Shown piece after piece: positions 55,028 to 63,945 of a stretch of DNA of 64,000 bases. The position numbers and the translations under genes were made by a program. Positions within the stretch are counted from its first letter, which is position 1; every line of letters begins with the position of its first letter. Below the pieces are notes generated by a model. The model saw only the letters and a program-made list of their open reading frames with translations, ran no database searches and was not told the origin of the DNA. Origin of the DNA: Bradyrhizobium sp. Rc3b (GTDB lineage Bacteria; Pseudomonadota; Alphaproteobacteria; Rhizobiales; Xanthobacteraceae); assembly GCF_900114915.1 (NCBI RefSeq), contig NZ_FOUS01000001.1, positions 620,001 to 684,000 on the forward strand, in the 5' to 3' direction.

Positions 55028-55915
55028 TCACTTGTGGATCAGTGTTCCCGTGCCCTGGTTGGTGAAGAGCTCGAGCAGCACGGCGTGCTGCATCTTGCCG
55101 TCGATGATGACGACGCCCTCGACGCCCTGCTCGAGCGCATAGATGCAGGTCTCGACCTTCGGGATCATGCCGCCGGAAATGGTGCCGTCGGCGATCAGCT
55201 TGCGGGCATCCTTCACCGACAATTGCGGGATCAGCTTCTTCGACTTGTCGAGCACGCCGGGCACGTCGGTGAGCAGCAACAGCCGCTTGGCCTTCAGCGC
55301 GCCGGCAACCGCACCGGCAAAAGTGTCGGCGTTGATGTTCAGCGTCTGGCCTTCCTTCGAGGTTGCGAGCGGCGCCAGCACCGGGATCAGCTCGTAGCCG
55401 ATCAGCTGGTTGAGCAGCGTGAGGTCGACCTTCTCGGGGTCGCCGACGAAGCCGAGATCGATTGCCTTCTCGATGTTCGAACCAGGATCGATGATGGTGC
55501 GCGTCGTCTTCGACGCCTTCACCATGTTGCCGTCCTTGCCGGACAGCCCCACGGCCTTGCCGCCGGCCTCGTTGATGTAGCCGACGATCTGCTTGTTGAC
55601 GGAGCCGGCGAGCACCATCTCGACGATCTCGATGGTCGCCGCATCGGTGATGCGCAGGCCGGCGGCGAATTCCGAGACGATGCCGAGGCGCTTGAGCATG
55701 GTCGCGATCTGCGGCCCGCCGCCATGCACCACCACCGGATTGATCGCGGTCTGCTCCAGCAGCACGATGTCGCGGGCAAAATTCTTCGCGGTCTCCTCGT
55801 CGCCCATGGCATGGCCGCCATATTTGATGACGATGGTTTCCTCGTCATACTGCTGCATATGCGGCAGCGCTTCCGACAGGATGCGGGCCTGGTCGAGCGG
55901 GGAGATGTCGGTCAT
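55028..55915 (-). CDS. argB: Acetylglutamate kinase
   Basis: Phosphorylates N-acetylglutamate in arginine synthesis. The 295-aa amino-acid kinase has '[13 protein letters not shown]' (N-lobe Lys), '[16 protein letters not shown]' and '[18 protein letters not shown]' with C-terminal '[18 protein letters not shown]'. It lies in the rpmH to dapD cluster but separated by repeats. Start ATG 55915. Confidence 0.96.
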   Translation of the reverse strand: MTDISPLDQARILSEALPHMQQYDEETIVIKYGGHAMGDEETAKNFARDIVLLEQTAINPVVVHGGGPQIATMLKRLGIVSEFAAGLRITDAATIEIVEMVLAGSVNKQIVGYINEAGGKAVGLSGKDGNMVKASKTTRTIIDPGSNIEKAIDLGFVGDPEKVDLTLLNQLIGYELIPVLAPLATSKEGQTLNINADTFAGAVAGALKAKRLLLLTDVPGVLDKSKKLIPQLSVKDARKLIADGTISGGMIPKVETCIYALEQGVEGVVIIDGKMQHAVLLELFTNQGTGTLIHK

Positions 55916-55988
55916 GTCGCGGATCTCGCTGGCGGGACTGGAGCGGCCTGCGTTCTATCCGATTGGCGGGCGTGGCGCAAAGTGGTCT

Positions 55989-56149
55989 TACCCTCCCCTG
56001 GAGGGGGAGGGTCGATCGCGCGTAGCGCGAGCGGGGTGGGGTGATCTCTCCACACGGGCATTACTTCTATGGAGAGACTGTCACCTCACCCCGCTACGCA
56101 TTTCGCTTCGCTGCATGCCTAGCGACCCTCCCCCTCCAGGGGAGGGTAA
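55989..56149. repeat. Long palindromic repeat (TACCCTCCCCTGGAGGGGGAGG), copy 5
   Basis: Nearly the same element as 20911-21069: hairpin ends CCCTCCCCTGGAGGGGGAGGG and CCCTCCCCCTCCAGGGGAGGG, with GGGGTGGGGTGA/TCACCTCACCCC inside. Lies upstream of argB and downstream of DUF423. Confidence 0.88.
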
Positions 56150-56158
56150 GAAGGCGTA

Positions 56159-56524
56159 TCACTTCCTCGCCGCCACCGCCGCCGCACTCACCGCCAGCCA
56201 GCCCAAAATCATCACCGTCCCGCCCGTCGGCGCCGCCATCGGAAACAGCGAGTGTCCGGCAAATTGCCGCAAGGTGAGGTCGCCCGCGAACAGCATGGCG
56301 CCGATCACGAAGCCGAATGCGCCGATCAGGCCAATTCCGCCGTGCAGAAGGCCGCGCGCGAGCAAGGCGACAGCTGCAAGTATGGCAGTTGCATGAAACA
56401 GCAGCATCGCGCTGGCCGAGGCCAGCCGGCTCGCATCGCCGCCATGCGCCGAGGCGGCGGCCAGCGCGACGCCGGCGGCGCCCATCAAGCCGGCAAGCCC
56501 GATCAGCAGGCGCTGCGCCACCAT
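56159..56524 (-). CDS. DUF423 small membrane protein
   Basis: A 121-aa protein with about four helices (for example 'LLIGLAGLMGAAGVALAAAS' and 'GGIGLIGAFGFVIGAMLF'), matching the DUF423/YgdD family of unknown function. The ATG overlaps the engB stop (TGATG), so it is translated with engB; the preceding GTG is an alternative start. C-terminal 'FPMAAPTGGTVMILGWLAVS' is typical. Confidence 0.87.
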   Translation of the reverse strand: MVAQRLLIGLAGLMGAAGVALAAASAHGGDASRLASASAMLLFHATAILAAVALLARGLLHGGIGLIGAFGFVIGAMLFAGDLTLRQFAGHSLFPMAAPTGGTVMILGWLAVSAAAVAARK

Positions 56525-57177
56525 CACGAGGCCCGCTCTTCCAGCAGCTTGGCCATCGCGGCGCGCAAGCTCTCCATGCCGGTCGAGCTGCGTGACGAGG
56601 TCGCGAGCACGTTCGGGAACGCGGCCGGATGCTTGGCCAGCGCCGCCTTGGTCTCGGCGATGCGCGATTGCAGCTCGGAGGCCTTCACCTGGTCGGCCTT
56701 GGTCAGCACGATCTGGTAGCTGACCGCCGAGCGGTCGAGCGTCTTGAGGACCTCGAGGTCGACCTCCTTGAGGCCATGCCGCGCGTCGATCAGCACGTAG
56801 ACGCGCGCAAGCGATGCGCGTCCCAGCAGGAATTTGTGGATCAGCTCGGTCCAGGACGCGACCTGGCTCTTGGGCGCTTTGGCATAGCCGTAGCCGGGCA
56901 TGTCGACCAGGCGCAGGTCGGTCTTGCCGGGGACCTCGAAGAAGATCAGCTCCTGGGTGCGTCCCGGCGTATGCGAGGTGCGCGCCAGCGCGTTGCGCCC
57001 TGTCAGCGCGTTGATCAGGCTCGACTTGCCGACATTGGAGCGCCCGGCAAAGGCGACCTCAAGCCCCGCCATCGGCGGCAGCGTCTGGATCGAGGGCGAG
57101 GCCCAGATGAACTGCCAGTCGCGCGCGAACAGCTTCCGCCCGGCCTCGATCAGCTTCGCATCTTTGTCGTCGGTCAT
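56524..57177 (-). CDS. engB: Ribosome biogenesis GTPase YihA/EngB
   Basis: A 217-aa essential GTPase for 50S assembly and cell-division coupling. G1 is 'FAGRSNVGKSSLINAL', G2/G3 region 'TSHTPGRTQELIFFEV' and 'LVDMPGYGYAKA', G4 'VLTKADQVK'. ATG 57177 is chosen; the longer frame is palindromic repeat. Coupled to DUF423 and downstream of yidC after a repeat. Confidence 0.95.
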   Translation of the reverse strand: MTDDKDAKLIEAGRKLFARDWQFIWASPSIQTLPPMAGLEVAFAGRSNVGKSSLINALTGRNALARTSHTPGRTQELIFFEVPGKTDLRLVDMPGYGYAKAPKSQVASWTELIHKFLLGRASLARVYVLIDARHGLKEVDLEVLKTLDRSAVSYQIVLTKADQVKASELQSRIAETKAALAKHPAAFPNVLATSSRSSTGMESLRAAMAKLLEERAS

Positions 57178-57195
57178 GCGAAGCTCTTTGCTTCC

Positions 57196-57299
57196 TGTCA
57201 TTCCGGGGCGATGCGAAGCATCGAGCTCTGGTGCGCTATTGCGCACTTGAGAATCTCGAGATTCCGGGTCTGGTGCTTCGCACCATCCCGGAATGACAG
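57196..57299. repeat. Palindromic repeat (TGTCATTCCGGGGCGATGC family)
   Basis: TGTCATTCCGGGGCGATGCGAAGC and GCTTCGCACCATCCCGGAATGACA pair; GTGCGCTATTGCGCAC is an inner palindrome. Lies between yidC and engB. Close relative at 61645-61734. Confidence 0.85.
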
Positions 57300-57309
57300 A
57301 GTGTGAGAC

Positions 57310-59163
57310 TTACGTCGCCTTCTTCGCGAACGTCGCCTTGAGATTGTCGAACAGCTCCACCTTCACCCCGTTGCGGCGCATGATGTAGCTCTGCTGGATC
57401 ACCGAGAGCAGGTTGTTCCAGGCCCAGTAGATCACGAGGCCCGCCGGGAAGCCCGCCAGCATGAAGGTGAAGATCAGCGGCATCCAGTTGAAGATGATCT
57501 GCTGCGTCGGGTCCGGCGGCGTCGGGTTCAGCTTCATCTGGAACCACATCGTGATGCCCATGATGATCGGCCAGATGCCGAGCGCGAGGTAGTGGCCGAA
57601 CACCGGGATCGTGGTCGGATCGAACGGGATCAGCCCGAACAGGTTGAAGAGGTTGGTCGGATCCGGCGCCGAGAGGTCCTTGATCCAGCCGTAGAACGGC
57701 GCGTGCCGCATCTCGATGGTGACGAACAGCACCTTGTAGAGCGAGAAGAACACGGGGATCTGGATCAGCACGGGAAGACAGCCGGCGACTGGATTGATCT
57801 TCTCCTTGCGGTAGATCTCCATCATCTCCTGCTGCTGCTTCACCTTGTCGTCGGGGTAGCGCTCCTTGAGCGCCTGCAGCTGCGGCTGAACCGACTTCAT
57901 CTTCGCCATCGAGGCGTAGGACTTGTTCGCCAGCGGGAAGAACAGCAGCTTCACGATCACGGTCACGAGCAGGATCGAGATGCCGAAATTGCCGAAGAAG
58001 CGGTAGAAGAAGTCGAGGCCGAGGAACATCGGCTTGGTGATGAAGTAGAACCAGCCCCAGTCGATCAAGAGATCGAAATGGTTCAGCCCCAGCTCCTTGT
58101 TGTAGCCGCCGAGGCCGGCGAACGGAAATACGCCGACCACGCCGGCTTCCTTGGCGCCGGCGAACAGCCGCGCGTTCGCGGTCGCAGTGCCGCCGATCGC
58201 GACGGTGACGGGGTCGAGCAGGTAATCGGTCTGGTAGGTGTGGACGTTGCCGGATGGGTTCGACGAGAAGCGCGCCTGCAGCTGGGCATTGGTATCGGGC
58301 AGCAGCGCCGAGGCCCAGTACTTGTCAGTGATGCCGAGCCAGCCGTTGGTGACCTTGAAGTCCACCTTCTTGCTTTCGTCGATCTTCTTGTAGGCATATT
58401 CCTGCAGGCCCTGGTCGCCGAGATAGCCGATCAGACCTTCATGCAGGATGTAGTAGCCGGAGACCTGCGGCGCACCGTGGCGCGAGATCAGCGCGAACGG
58501 ATAGAGCGTAACCGGCGCATTGCCGACATTGCTCACCTCGTCCTTGATGGTGAAGAGATAATGGTCGTCGACTGCGATGGTGCGGCGGAAGGTGAGGCCA
58601 TCGCCATTCTCCCATTTCAGCACCACCGGCGTCGTCGGCGTCAGGCTGCCGCTGCCGTCCTGCTGCCAGACGGTCTGGGCATCAGGCATCTTCGCCGTCA
58701 CGCCTGTCGCCGCCACCCAGCCGAATTCGGCGTAATAGGGCTCCGCGGTGCCCGAGGGCGAATAGAGGATGATCGGCGGCGACTTCGGATCGACCGTTTC
58801 GCGGAATTGCACCAGCGCGATGTCGTCGATGCGGCCGCCCTTCAGCGCGATGCTGCCGGCAATCCGCGGCGTGTCGATCTTCACGCGCGGGCTGGCTGCA
58901 ATGGCGGCCTCGCGCGCCACCACGGGCTGGGCCTGCTGGTTCGCGCCCGGCGTTGCCGGCTGAGCGGCGTTGCCCGGCTGCTGCGGCGCCGCGCCCGGCG
59001 TCGCGGAGGCCGACGGCTGCGGCGTGGTCTTCTGGAGCTCGGCCTGCGTCTGCTGCTGGGCGCGCTGCTTCTCCATCTGCGGAACATTGTAGAAATATTG
59101 CCAGGCGATCAGGACGAGGCCCGACAGAATGACGGCGAGGATGGTATTGCGATTGTCGGTCAT
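57310..59163 (-). CDS. yidC: Membrane protein insertase YidC
   Basis: Inserts and folds inner-membrane proteins, alone or with Sec. The 617-aa protein has an N-terminal helix (ILAVILSGLVLIAWQYFYNV), a Gln/Pro/Ala-rich linker (about 30-85), a large periplasmic domain, and a C-terminal insertase core with 'GISILLVTVIVKLLFFPLAN' and 'GCLPVLIQIPVFFSLYKVLF'. ATG 59163 is chosen. Third gene of the rpmH-rnpA-yidC group. Confidence 0.96.
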   Translation of the reverse strand: MTDNRNTILAVILSGLVLIAWQYFYNVPQMEKQRAQQQTQAELQKTTPQPSASATPGAAPQQPGNAAQPATPGANQQAQPVVAREAAIAASPRVKIDTPRIAGSIALKGGRIDDIALVQFRETVDPKSPPIILYSPSGTAEPYYAEFGWVAATGVTAKMPDAQTVWQQDGSGSLTPTTPVVLKWENGDGLTFRRTIAVDDHYLFTIKDEVSNVGNAPVTLYPFALISRHGAPQVSGYYILHEGLIGYLGDQGLQEYAYKKIDESKKVDFKVTNGWLGITDKYWASALLPDTNAQLQARFSSNPSGNVHTYQTDYLLDPVTVAIGGTATANARLFAGAKEAGVVGVFPFAGLGGYNKELGLNHFDLLIDWGWFYFITKPMFLGLDFFYRFFGNFGISILLVTVIVKLLFFPLANKSYASMAKMKSVQPQLQALKERYPDDKVKQQQEMMEIYRKEKINPVAGCLPVLIQIPVFFSLYKVLFVTIEMRHAPFYGWIKDLSAPDPTNLFNLFGLIPFDPTTIPVFGHYLALGIWPIIMGITMWFQMKLNPTPPDPTQQIIFNWMPLIFTFMLAGFPAGLVIYWAWNNLLSVIQQSYIMRRNGVKVELFDNLKATFAKKAT

Positions 59164-59179
59164 CTCTGGGGTCTCGTCA

Positions 59180-59593
59180 TCAATCCGGTTTGCGGCTGGC
59201 AGCAGGAGCGGGGCGGGGCCCGGTACGGTCAGTCCTCGGGCCGCGTCCCTTCGCAGGTCCCTTGGCCGTATGCCGCGCCGGCTTCGTGAACGCCATGCGC
59301 AGATCGTCGAGCATGGTGGCGAAGTCGCGCGAGAGCGCGCCGCTTCGTCCGACCAGGACATAATCATGATGGGGCTGCATCGACACCGGATCGAGCCGCT
59401 TCACCAATTCGCGAAGCCGGCGCCGGATACGATTGCGCGCGGGGGCGTTGCCGTTCTTTTTGGTAACGGTGAAGCCAATCCGGATCGGGCCGCCGTCATC
59501 GCGGGGGCGGCTTTGCAGGACGAACGCGGGACTGTTAACCCGCGCGCCATTGGCAACGGCGAGGAAATCCGCCCGCTGCCTCAGCCGATCCAT
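59180..59593 (-). CDS. rnpA: Ribonuclease P protein component
   Basis: Protein subunit of RNase P, which matures tRNA 5' ends. The 137-aa basic protein has 'GFTVTKKNGNAPARNRIRRR', the RNR motif, and a C-terminal disordered Lys/Arg/Pro tail longer than in E. coli. Starts 29 bases after rpmH; yidC follows after 16 bases. Confidence 0.96.
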   Translation of the reverse strand: MDRLRQRADFLAVANGARVNSPAFVLQSRPRDDGGPIRIGFTVTKKNGNAPARNRIRRRLRELVKRLDPVSMQPHHDYVLVGRSGALSRDFATMLDDLRMAFTKPARHTAKGPAKGRGPRTDRTGPRPAPAASRKPD

Positions 59594-59621
59594 GATGAAA
59601 TCCCGGAAAAGGGGGTCCGGC

Positions 59622-59756
59622 TCAGGCGCTCAGACGCTTGCGGCCGCGGGCGCGGCGGGCGGCGAGAACCTTGCGGCCGCCGGCAGTGGCGAGACGAGCA
59701 CGGAAGCCGTGACGGCGCTTGCGCACCAGTTTGCTGGGTTGATAAGTCCGCTTCAC
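59622..59756 (-). CDS. rpmH: 50S ribosomal protein L34
   Basis: A 44-aa basic ribosomal protein. The signature [20 protein letters not shown] is diagnostic. The start is GTG 59756 (fMet-KRTYQ); longer open frame upstream is not credible. First gene of rpmH-rnpA-yidC; a consensus promoter lies about 140 bases upstream. Confidence 0.97.
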   Translation of the reverse strand: MKRTYQPSKLVRKRRHGFRARLATAGGRKVLAARRARGRKRLSA

Positions 59757-59896
59757 GGGTTTTTCTCCGCTGACCGGGCAATTTGCCTGTAGAATTGATG
59801 GTAAAGTCCGGAAGATGCGGCCCAAAACGAGCCGTTTCCGGCCCCAAGAGAGCCGCTCCCGGTGTCGCACCGGGTCATCGCGGACAATTTGCGCGG

Positions 59897-59925
59897 CTTA
59901 TAAGGGAGTGCCTTCTTTTCGTCAA
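59897..59925 (-). promoter_or_regulatory. Sigma-70-type promoter for rpmH-rnpA-yidC
   Basis: Minus strand: -35 TTGACG (59925-59920), 17-base spacer, -10 TATAAG (59902-59897). This places a leader of about 130 bases before rpmH. The rest of the 364-base gap to the kinase start at 60121 has no gene; a GAGGTGG/CCACCTC inverted pair occurs near 59974-60020. Confidence 0.75.
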
Positions 59926-60120
59926 CGCCGCACAAGCGCACGATTCCGGTGAATATCGCTGTTTGTGCGGGGTTTTTAACCCTTGAGGTGGCGACTCGCG
60001 ATATCAGCGCTTACATCCCACCTCGGCAGATTAGCGATCCGTAATTTGACCGGACCGGGGTCGGGTCGCATCTTCATACCGCCAATCCTTTACCGGCCAA
60101 AGGCAGCGAGGGCGACTTTC

Positions 60121-61620
60121 GTGGCAGCGACAGACCTCCAGCCGATCCAGGATCAGGATCAGCCGGACCAGCCGGCGATGCGCCCCCGCGGGACGCGCGG
60201 CCTCGGGCTGTCAGGCAAGCTGTTGTTGCTCACCGTTCCCCTGGTGATGATCGCGGCCAGCCTGCTCTATGTGCCCGCCATCGCCAACTTCTGGGTCAAT
60301 CGGCTGAACGACCGCGTCGCCGCCGCCAACACCGCGGCGCTGGTGCTCGATGCGGCGCCGCTCGGCATGGTTCCTGATTCGCTGTCGCGGCAGATCCTGA
60401 AGAGCATCAATGCTCGCGCCGTCGCCATCAAGATGGGCCAGCAGCGCCGGCTGCTCGCCAGCGACAACATTCCGGCTGCCATCGAGCATGACATCGACCT
60501 GCGCGACATGACGGCATGGGAGGCGATCACCGGCTCGTTCCGGATGATGCTGGAGACCGGCAATCAGGCCATCCGCATCGTCGGGCCCGGCGTCGGCAAT
60601 GCCCAGTTCATCGAGATCGTCACCGACGAGCTGCCGCTGCGGCAGCAGATGTACCGGTTCTCCCGCAACGTCGTGGTGGTCGCGCTGATCATCGCGGCGC
60701 TGACCGCGGGCCTCGTCTACCTCGCGCTTCATTATCTCTTCGTGCGCCCGATGCGGCGGCTGACCGCGAGCCTGGTCGGCTTCCACGAGAACCCCGAAAG
60801 CTCAGCGGGGATCATCGTGCCGAGCCAGCGCAGCGACGAGATCGGGGTCGCCGAGCGCGAATTGTCGGACATGCAGCGCGATTTGATGTCGATGCTGCAT
60901 CAGAAGAGCCGGCTCGCCGCCCTTGGCCTCGCCGTGTCCAAGATCAACCACGATCTGCGCAATCTTCTGGCCTCGGCCCAGCTGCTGTCTGACCAACTCG
61001 CCAGCGTGCCGGACCCGCGGGTGCAGCGCTTCGCGCCAAAGCTGGTGCGCTCGCTCGAGCGCGCCATCGCCTTCTGCCAGTCGACGCTGTCTTACGGCCG
61101 CGCCCAGGAGGCCGCACCGGACCGTCGCATGATCCTGATCGAGCCTGTCGTGCTGGAGGTGCGCGAGACCGCGGGCCTCGCCTCCGACGCCTCGATCGCC
61201 TGGGTCGCCGCGATCGATCGCGGTCTTGCGGTCGATGCCGATCCCGATCAGCTGTTCCGGGTGCTGCTCAACCTCGTCCGCAATGCCGCCCAGGCGCTGG
61301 AAAGTCACGCCTCCGGCGAGGGCGGGGTGCAGCAGATCCGGATCACGGGAAAACGCGAGGGCGCGGTCGCAATTCTCGAGGTTTCCGACACCGGCCCCGG
61401 TGTCCCCCCGAAGACCCGGGAGCACCTGTTCGAGGCGTTCCAGACCTCCGGCCGCCCCGGCGGCAGCGGCCTTGGCCTCGCCATCGCCGCCGAGCTGGTC
61501 CGCGCCCATGGCGGCGATATCCACCTGGTCGAAGGCACCATCGGCGCCACCTTCCGCATCGTCATTCCCGACCGCCCCGTCGAGCTCCTCTCCATCCGCA
61601 ACGAGCGGCAGAGGGCGTAG
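60121..61620 (+). CDS. Orphan sensor histidine kinase
   Basis: A 499-aa membrane kinase. Helices at about 34-55 (LLLLTVPLVMIAASLLYVPA) and 195-215 (VVVVALIIAALTAGLVYLAL) bracket a periplasmic sensor; a HAMP linker follows. The phospho-His is in 'VSKINHDLRNLLASAQLL'; N, G1 and G2 boxes are 'LNLVRNAAQAL', 'DTGPGVPP' and 'GGSGLGLAIAAELV'. Start GTG 60121. No response regulator is adjacent, so its partner lies elsewhere. Signal unknown. Confidence 0.92.
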   Translation: MAATDLQPIQDQDQPDQPAMRPRGTRGLGLSGKLLLLTVPLVMIAASLLYVPAIANFWVNRLNDRVAAANTAALVLDAAPLGMVPDSLSRQILKSINARAVAIKMGQQRRLLASDNIPAAIEHDIDLRDMTAWEAITGSFRMMLETGNQAIRIVGPGVGNAQFIEIVTDELPLRQQMYRFSRNVVVVALIIAALTAGLVYLALHYLFVRPMRRLTASLVGFHENPESSAGIIVPSQRSDEIGVAERELSDMQRDLMSMLHQKSRLAALGLAVSKINHDLRNLLASAQLLSDQLASVPDPRVQRFAPKLVRSLERAIAFCQSTLSYGRAQEAAPDRRMILIEPVVLEVRETAGLASDASIAWVAAIDRGLAVDADPDQLFRVLLNLVRNAAQALESHASGEGGVQQIRITGKREGAVAILEVSDTGPGVPPKTREHLFEAFQTSGRPGGSGLGLAIAAELVRAHGGDIHLVEGTIGATFRIVIPDRPVELLSIRNERQRA

Positions 61621-61644
61621 TCGGCCAGAGGCCTATAATCTCCC

Positions 61645-61734
61645 TTCATTCCGGGGCTCGCGTAGCGAGAACCCGGAATCCCGAGCATTGGCGCGAGATT
61701 CCGGGTTCGGCGCTGCGCATCGCCCCGGAATGAC
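61645..61734. repeat. Palindromic repeat (TTCATTCCGGGGC family)
   Basis: TTCATTCCGGGGCTCGCG and CGCATCGCCCCGGAATGAC pair; inner CCGGAATCCCGAG/GCGAGATTCCGGG also pair. Between the kinase gene and the tRNA gene, where it may end the kinase transcript. Confidence 0.85.
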
Positions 61735-61880
61735 ATCCAAACCGTCATTTCCCTGCAAAATCTCCCCATCCCGGACCTTGCCAATCGGGGCAAGAGCGGT
61801 TAGTCAGAGCGCTCTTTCGCACCCCCTCCGGCTTTGCCGGGGGCTGCCTGCGGGCCAAGCCCGCGCTGTTTGCGAAAAAC

Positions 61881-61957
61881 GCGCCCGTAGCTCAGCTGGA
61901 TAGAGCATCAGACTACGAATCTGAGGGTCGGACGTTCGAATCGTTCCGGGCGCGCCA
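61881..61957 (+). tRNA. tRNA-Arg (anticodon ACG)
   Basis: A complete 77-base cloverleaf with encoded CCA: acceptor GCGCCCG/CGGGCGC, D-arm GCTC..GAGC, anticodon stem TCAGA/TCTGA with loop CTACGAA (ACG), and T-loop TTCGAAT. ACG becomes ICG and reads CGU/CGC/CGA. A decayed copy lies 0.5 kb downstream (62427-62500). Confidence 0.97.
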
Positions 61958-62041
61958 TTCTTCGCCGAAAGGTCAGGACCTAGCAGCATCTGGTCGCCAG
62001 ACGGGCCCGAGACCGGATGGTGACGCCGTGTGAGGAGCGGA

Positions 62042-62398
62042 ATGAAGATATCGCAAGCGTTCAAGTTCGAGGCGGCGCATCGGCTGCCGAACGTGCCCGA
62101 GACCCATCGATGCCGCCGGCTGCACGGTCATTCCTACCGGGTCGAGGTCCAGTTGGACGGGCCGGTCGACCCGCATACCGGCTTCGTCGCGGATTTCTTC
62201 GACATCGAAAAAAGCTTCGCCGACATCCTGGGCGCGCTGGATCACCACTGCCTGAACGAGGTCAAAGGCCTCGAGAACCCGACCGCCGAGAATATCGCGA
62301 TCTGGATCTGGGACCGGTTGAAGCCGAGCCTTCGACAGCTGTCGGCGGTCCGTGTCTATGAAACGGCGGACTGCTGGGCCGAATATAACGGGCAGTAG
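62042..62398 (+). CDS. queD: 6-carboxytetrahydropterin synthase QueD
   Basis: Makes 6-carboxy-tetrahydropterin from dihydroneopterin triphosphate, the first dedicated step to queuosine. The 118-aa enzyme has the zinc His 'FEAAHRL' and 'LHGHSYRVEV', with the catalytic Cys in 'THRCRRLHGH'. ATG 62042 has GTGAGGAG upstream. No queC or queE is seen here. It lies between an intact and a decayed tRNA-Arg, which may mark an insertion. Confidence 0.94.
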   Translation: MKISQAFKFEAAHRLPNVPETHRCRRLHGHSYRVEVQLDGPVDPHTGFVADFFDIEKSFADILGALDHHCLNEVKGLENPTAENIAIWIWDRLKPSLRQLSAVRVYETADCWAEYNGQ

Positions 62399-62426
62399 CG
62401 ATGGCCCTGCGCTGATCCGGCGCGGG

Positions 62427-62500
62427 CCGTCCTTGGCTCGGCTGGATAGAGCATCAAAGGACGGATCTGAGGGGGGCGTTCGAATTGTTCCGGGCGCACC
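62427..62500 (+). pseudogene. Decayed tRNA-Arg copy
   Basis: Aligns along its length to tRNA-Arg(ACG) at 61881: a 16-base identical block GCTGGATAGAGCATCA (62441-62456), retained ACG in the anticodon loop, and a near-identical 24-base 3' end (CGTTCGAAT-GTTCCGGGCGC). The acceptor 5' arm no longer pairs, the D-arm is altered (CTCGG) and two bases are lost from the variable loop, so it should not fold as tRNA. Confidence 0.85.
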
Positions 62501-62522
62501 GTTTCGGTAGTAAGTACGTCCC

Positions 62523-63425
62523 ATGCGTACCATCGATCGCCTGCTCTCCTGCCTCGTTCTGTTCCTTGCAATCGCAGCCATCCCCGCGCTTCCCGCGCGC
62601 GCGGCTGAAACCTGCCCGTTCATCAGCGCCAAGGATCTCGCCGCCGCGATGCCGGCGCTCAAATGGTCGCTGATTTCAAATCAGGACGGCCGTGGCTGCA
62701 TCTACCAGGCCGGGCGCGGCGACACGATGATGCTCTCCGTGTTCCGCAACCCGGACAAGGACCGCGCCAGGGAATTGTACGCGACCTTCGTCAAGACGCT
62801 TGGCGAGCGCATGCCGCTTAACGCAGTCGCCGGGATCGGCGACGAAGGCCAGGGCGGAACGAGCGCGGCCGGCGCAGAGCGCCAGGAGGCCTCGGTCGTC
62901 GCCTTGTCCGGCGATTACATTCTGCAGATCACCGTCTATCCGGTCGGCCGGCGTGCCGACGACGCGCTGCTCGGGCCGGTCACCGAAGCCGCGCGCGTGG
63001 CCATCGCCAGCGTGAGCAAGAGCAGCGAGCGGTTCGGCAATTGCGAGTGGCTCACGGCCGCGGATGCCGACGGCTTTCTCGACAAGAGCACGCTGACGGT
63101 CCAGCGCACCGGCGCGGGCAGCTGCATGATGTTCGATCGCGACGCCAACACCATGATCGTCGCGGTGATCGCGACCTCGCGGGACACCGCCATCGGCATG
63201 ATGAAGCGCGCAGGTCCCTGCAAGCACGTGGCGATACAAGAGCTCGGTGGTGAAGCGTTCGGTGAGCATTCCTGCACCAAGGGCAACGGCAACGCCGTCA
63301 CCATCTATGTCTGGAAGAACGGCAGGCAGGCTTCGATCGTGTTTGCCCCGGTCAAGCCGCATCCGGAATCCGGCTCGGTCGAGCGCCTGAAGGCGGTCGC
63401 CGGGCGGGTCTATGGGAAATTGTAG
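62523..63425 (+). CDS. Exported protein with an internally duplicated domain
   Basis: A 300-aa protein with a signal peptide (IDRLLSCLVLFLAIAAIPAL, cleavage near 'ARA-AE'). Two similar halves follow: residues about 30-155 and 165-295, each opening with Cys ('CPFISAKDLAAAMPALKWSL' vs 'CEWLTAADADGFLDKSTLTV') and repeating a strand such as 'TMMLSVFRNPD' vs 'TMIVAVIATSRD'. No named family is recognised. ATG 62523 lies 22 bases past the decayed tRNA. Function unknown. Confidence 0.8.
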   Translation: MRTIDRLLSCLVLFLAIAAIPALPARAAETCPFISAKDLAAAMPALKWSLISNQDGRGCIYQAGRGDTMMLSVFRNPDKDRARELYATFVKTLGERMPLNAVAGIGDEGQGGTSAAGAERQEASVVALSGDYILQITVYPVGRRADDALLGPVTEAARVAIASVSKSSERFGNCEWLTAADADGFLDKSTLTVQRTGAGSCMMFDRDANTMIVAVIATSRDTAIGMMKRAGPCKHVAIQELGGEAFGEHSCTKGNGNAVTIYVWKNGRQASIVFAPVKPHPESGSVERLKAVAGRVYGKL

Positions 63426-63504
63426 CGGCGGCGTACGACATTGCCGGCGAGAGATGCGCCTTTGGCTCACCGTCCTAGATTAGCCCGTAGGACGCTGGCC
63501 AGCG

Positions 63505-63945
63505 TCAAATGACGCCGCGCTCCCTCAGAAGGGTCTGCTCGTCCCCCGACACCCATCCGAAGACCTTGGGCTCTGCGCCCAAATGCTGGACGAGGTAGTG
63601 GACGTCGAAATCAATCACGACGTCGGATTGGTTCTTGCGGACATACATCGCTCTCCAGGAGACGTGGGCGACGCAATGGTGTTCGTCCAATGGCGCGATG
63701 CGGAGCCCCCGCATCTCCATCGCCTTTGTTCCGATAGCGCGGTAGTGGGCATAGCCCTTAGCAAGGACCTGCTTGAGATGCTCGTCGTTCTTCCCAGTCA
63801 TCACGCCGGCGGGTGTGGCCGCGATGAACTCCGAGGCGTAGAGCGCGGCGACTTCATCCATGTTCACGTCGCCGCGCAGAGACGCCTTGGAGATACTCTC
63901 ATATCGCTCGAACAGCTTCCTGACGTTCGTCTCCATCGTCTTCAT
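63505..63945 (-). CDS. NTF2-like (SnoaL-type) protein
   Basis: A 146-aa NTF2-like protein. 'VRKLFERYESISKASLRGDV' and 'DEVAALYASEFIAATPAGVM' are its first helices; 'AHVSWRAMYVRKNQSDVVID' is a core strand pair. ATG 63945 has GGAGG 6 bases before it; an upstream TTG at 63957 is less likely. Third NTF2-like protein in the window but not closely similar to the others. Reaction unknown. After it only 55 bases of window remain, with no feature seen. Confidence 0.85.
   Translation of the reverse strand: MKTMETNVRKLFERYESISKASLRGDVNMDEVAALYASEFIAATPAGVMTGKNDEHLKQVLAKGYAHYRAIGTKAMEMRGLRIAPLDEHHCVAHVSWRAMYVRKNQSDVVIDFDVHYLVQHLGAEPKVFGWVSGDEQTLLRERGVI

Noticed and set aside
54888..55031. N-terminal extension of the DUF1036 protein (MAGLVPAIHDLS...)
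   Set aside because: This peptide is translated from the palindromic repeat at 54920-55005; the signal peptide starts at GTG 54887.
59983..60120. Longer N-terminus for the histidine kinase from ATG 59983
   Set aside because: The added residues are Arg/Pro-rich, lack a membrane segment and run through the promoter region; GTG 60121 gives a normal start before the first helix.
62427..62500. Second functional tRNA-Arg
   Set aside because: The acceptor stem does not pair and the variable loop has a deletion.
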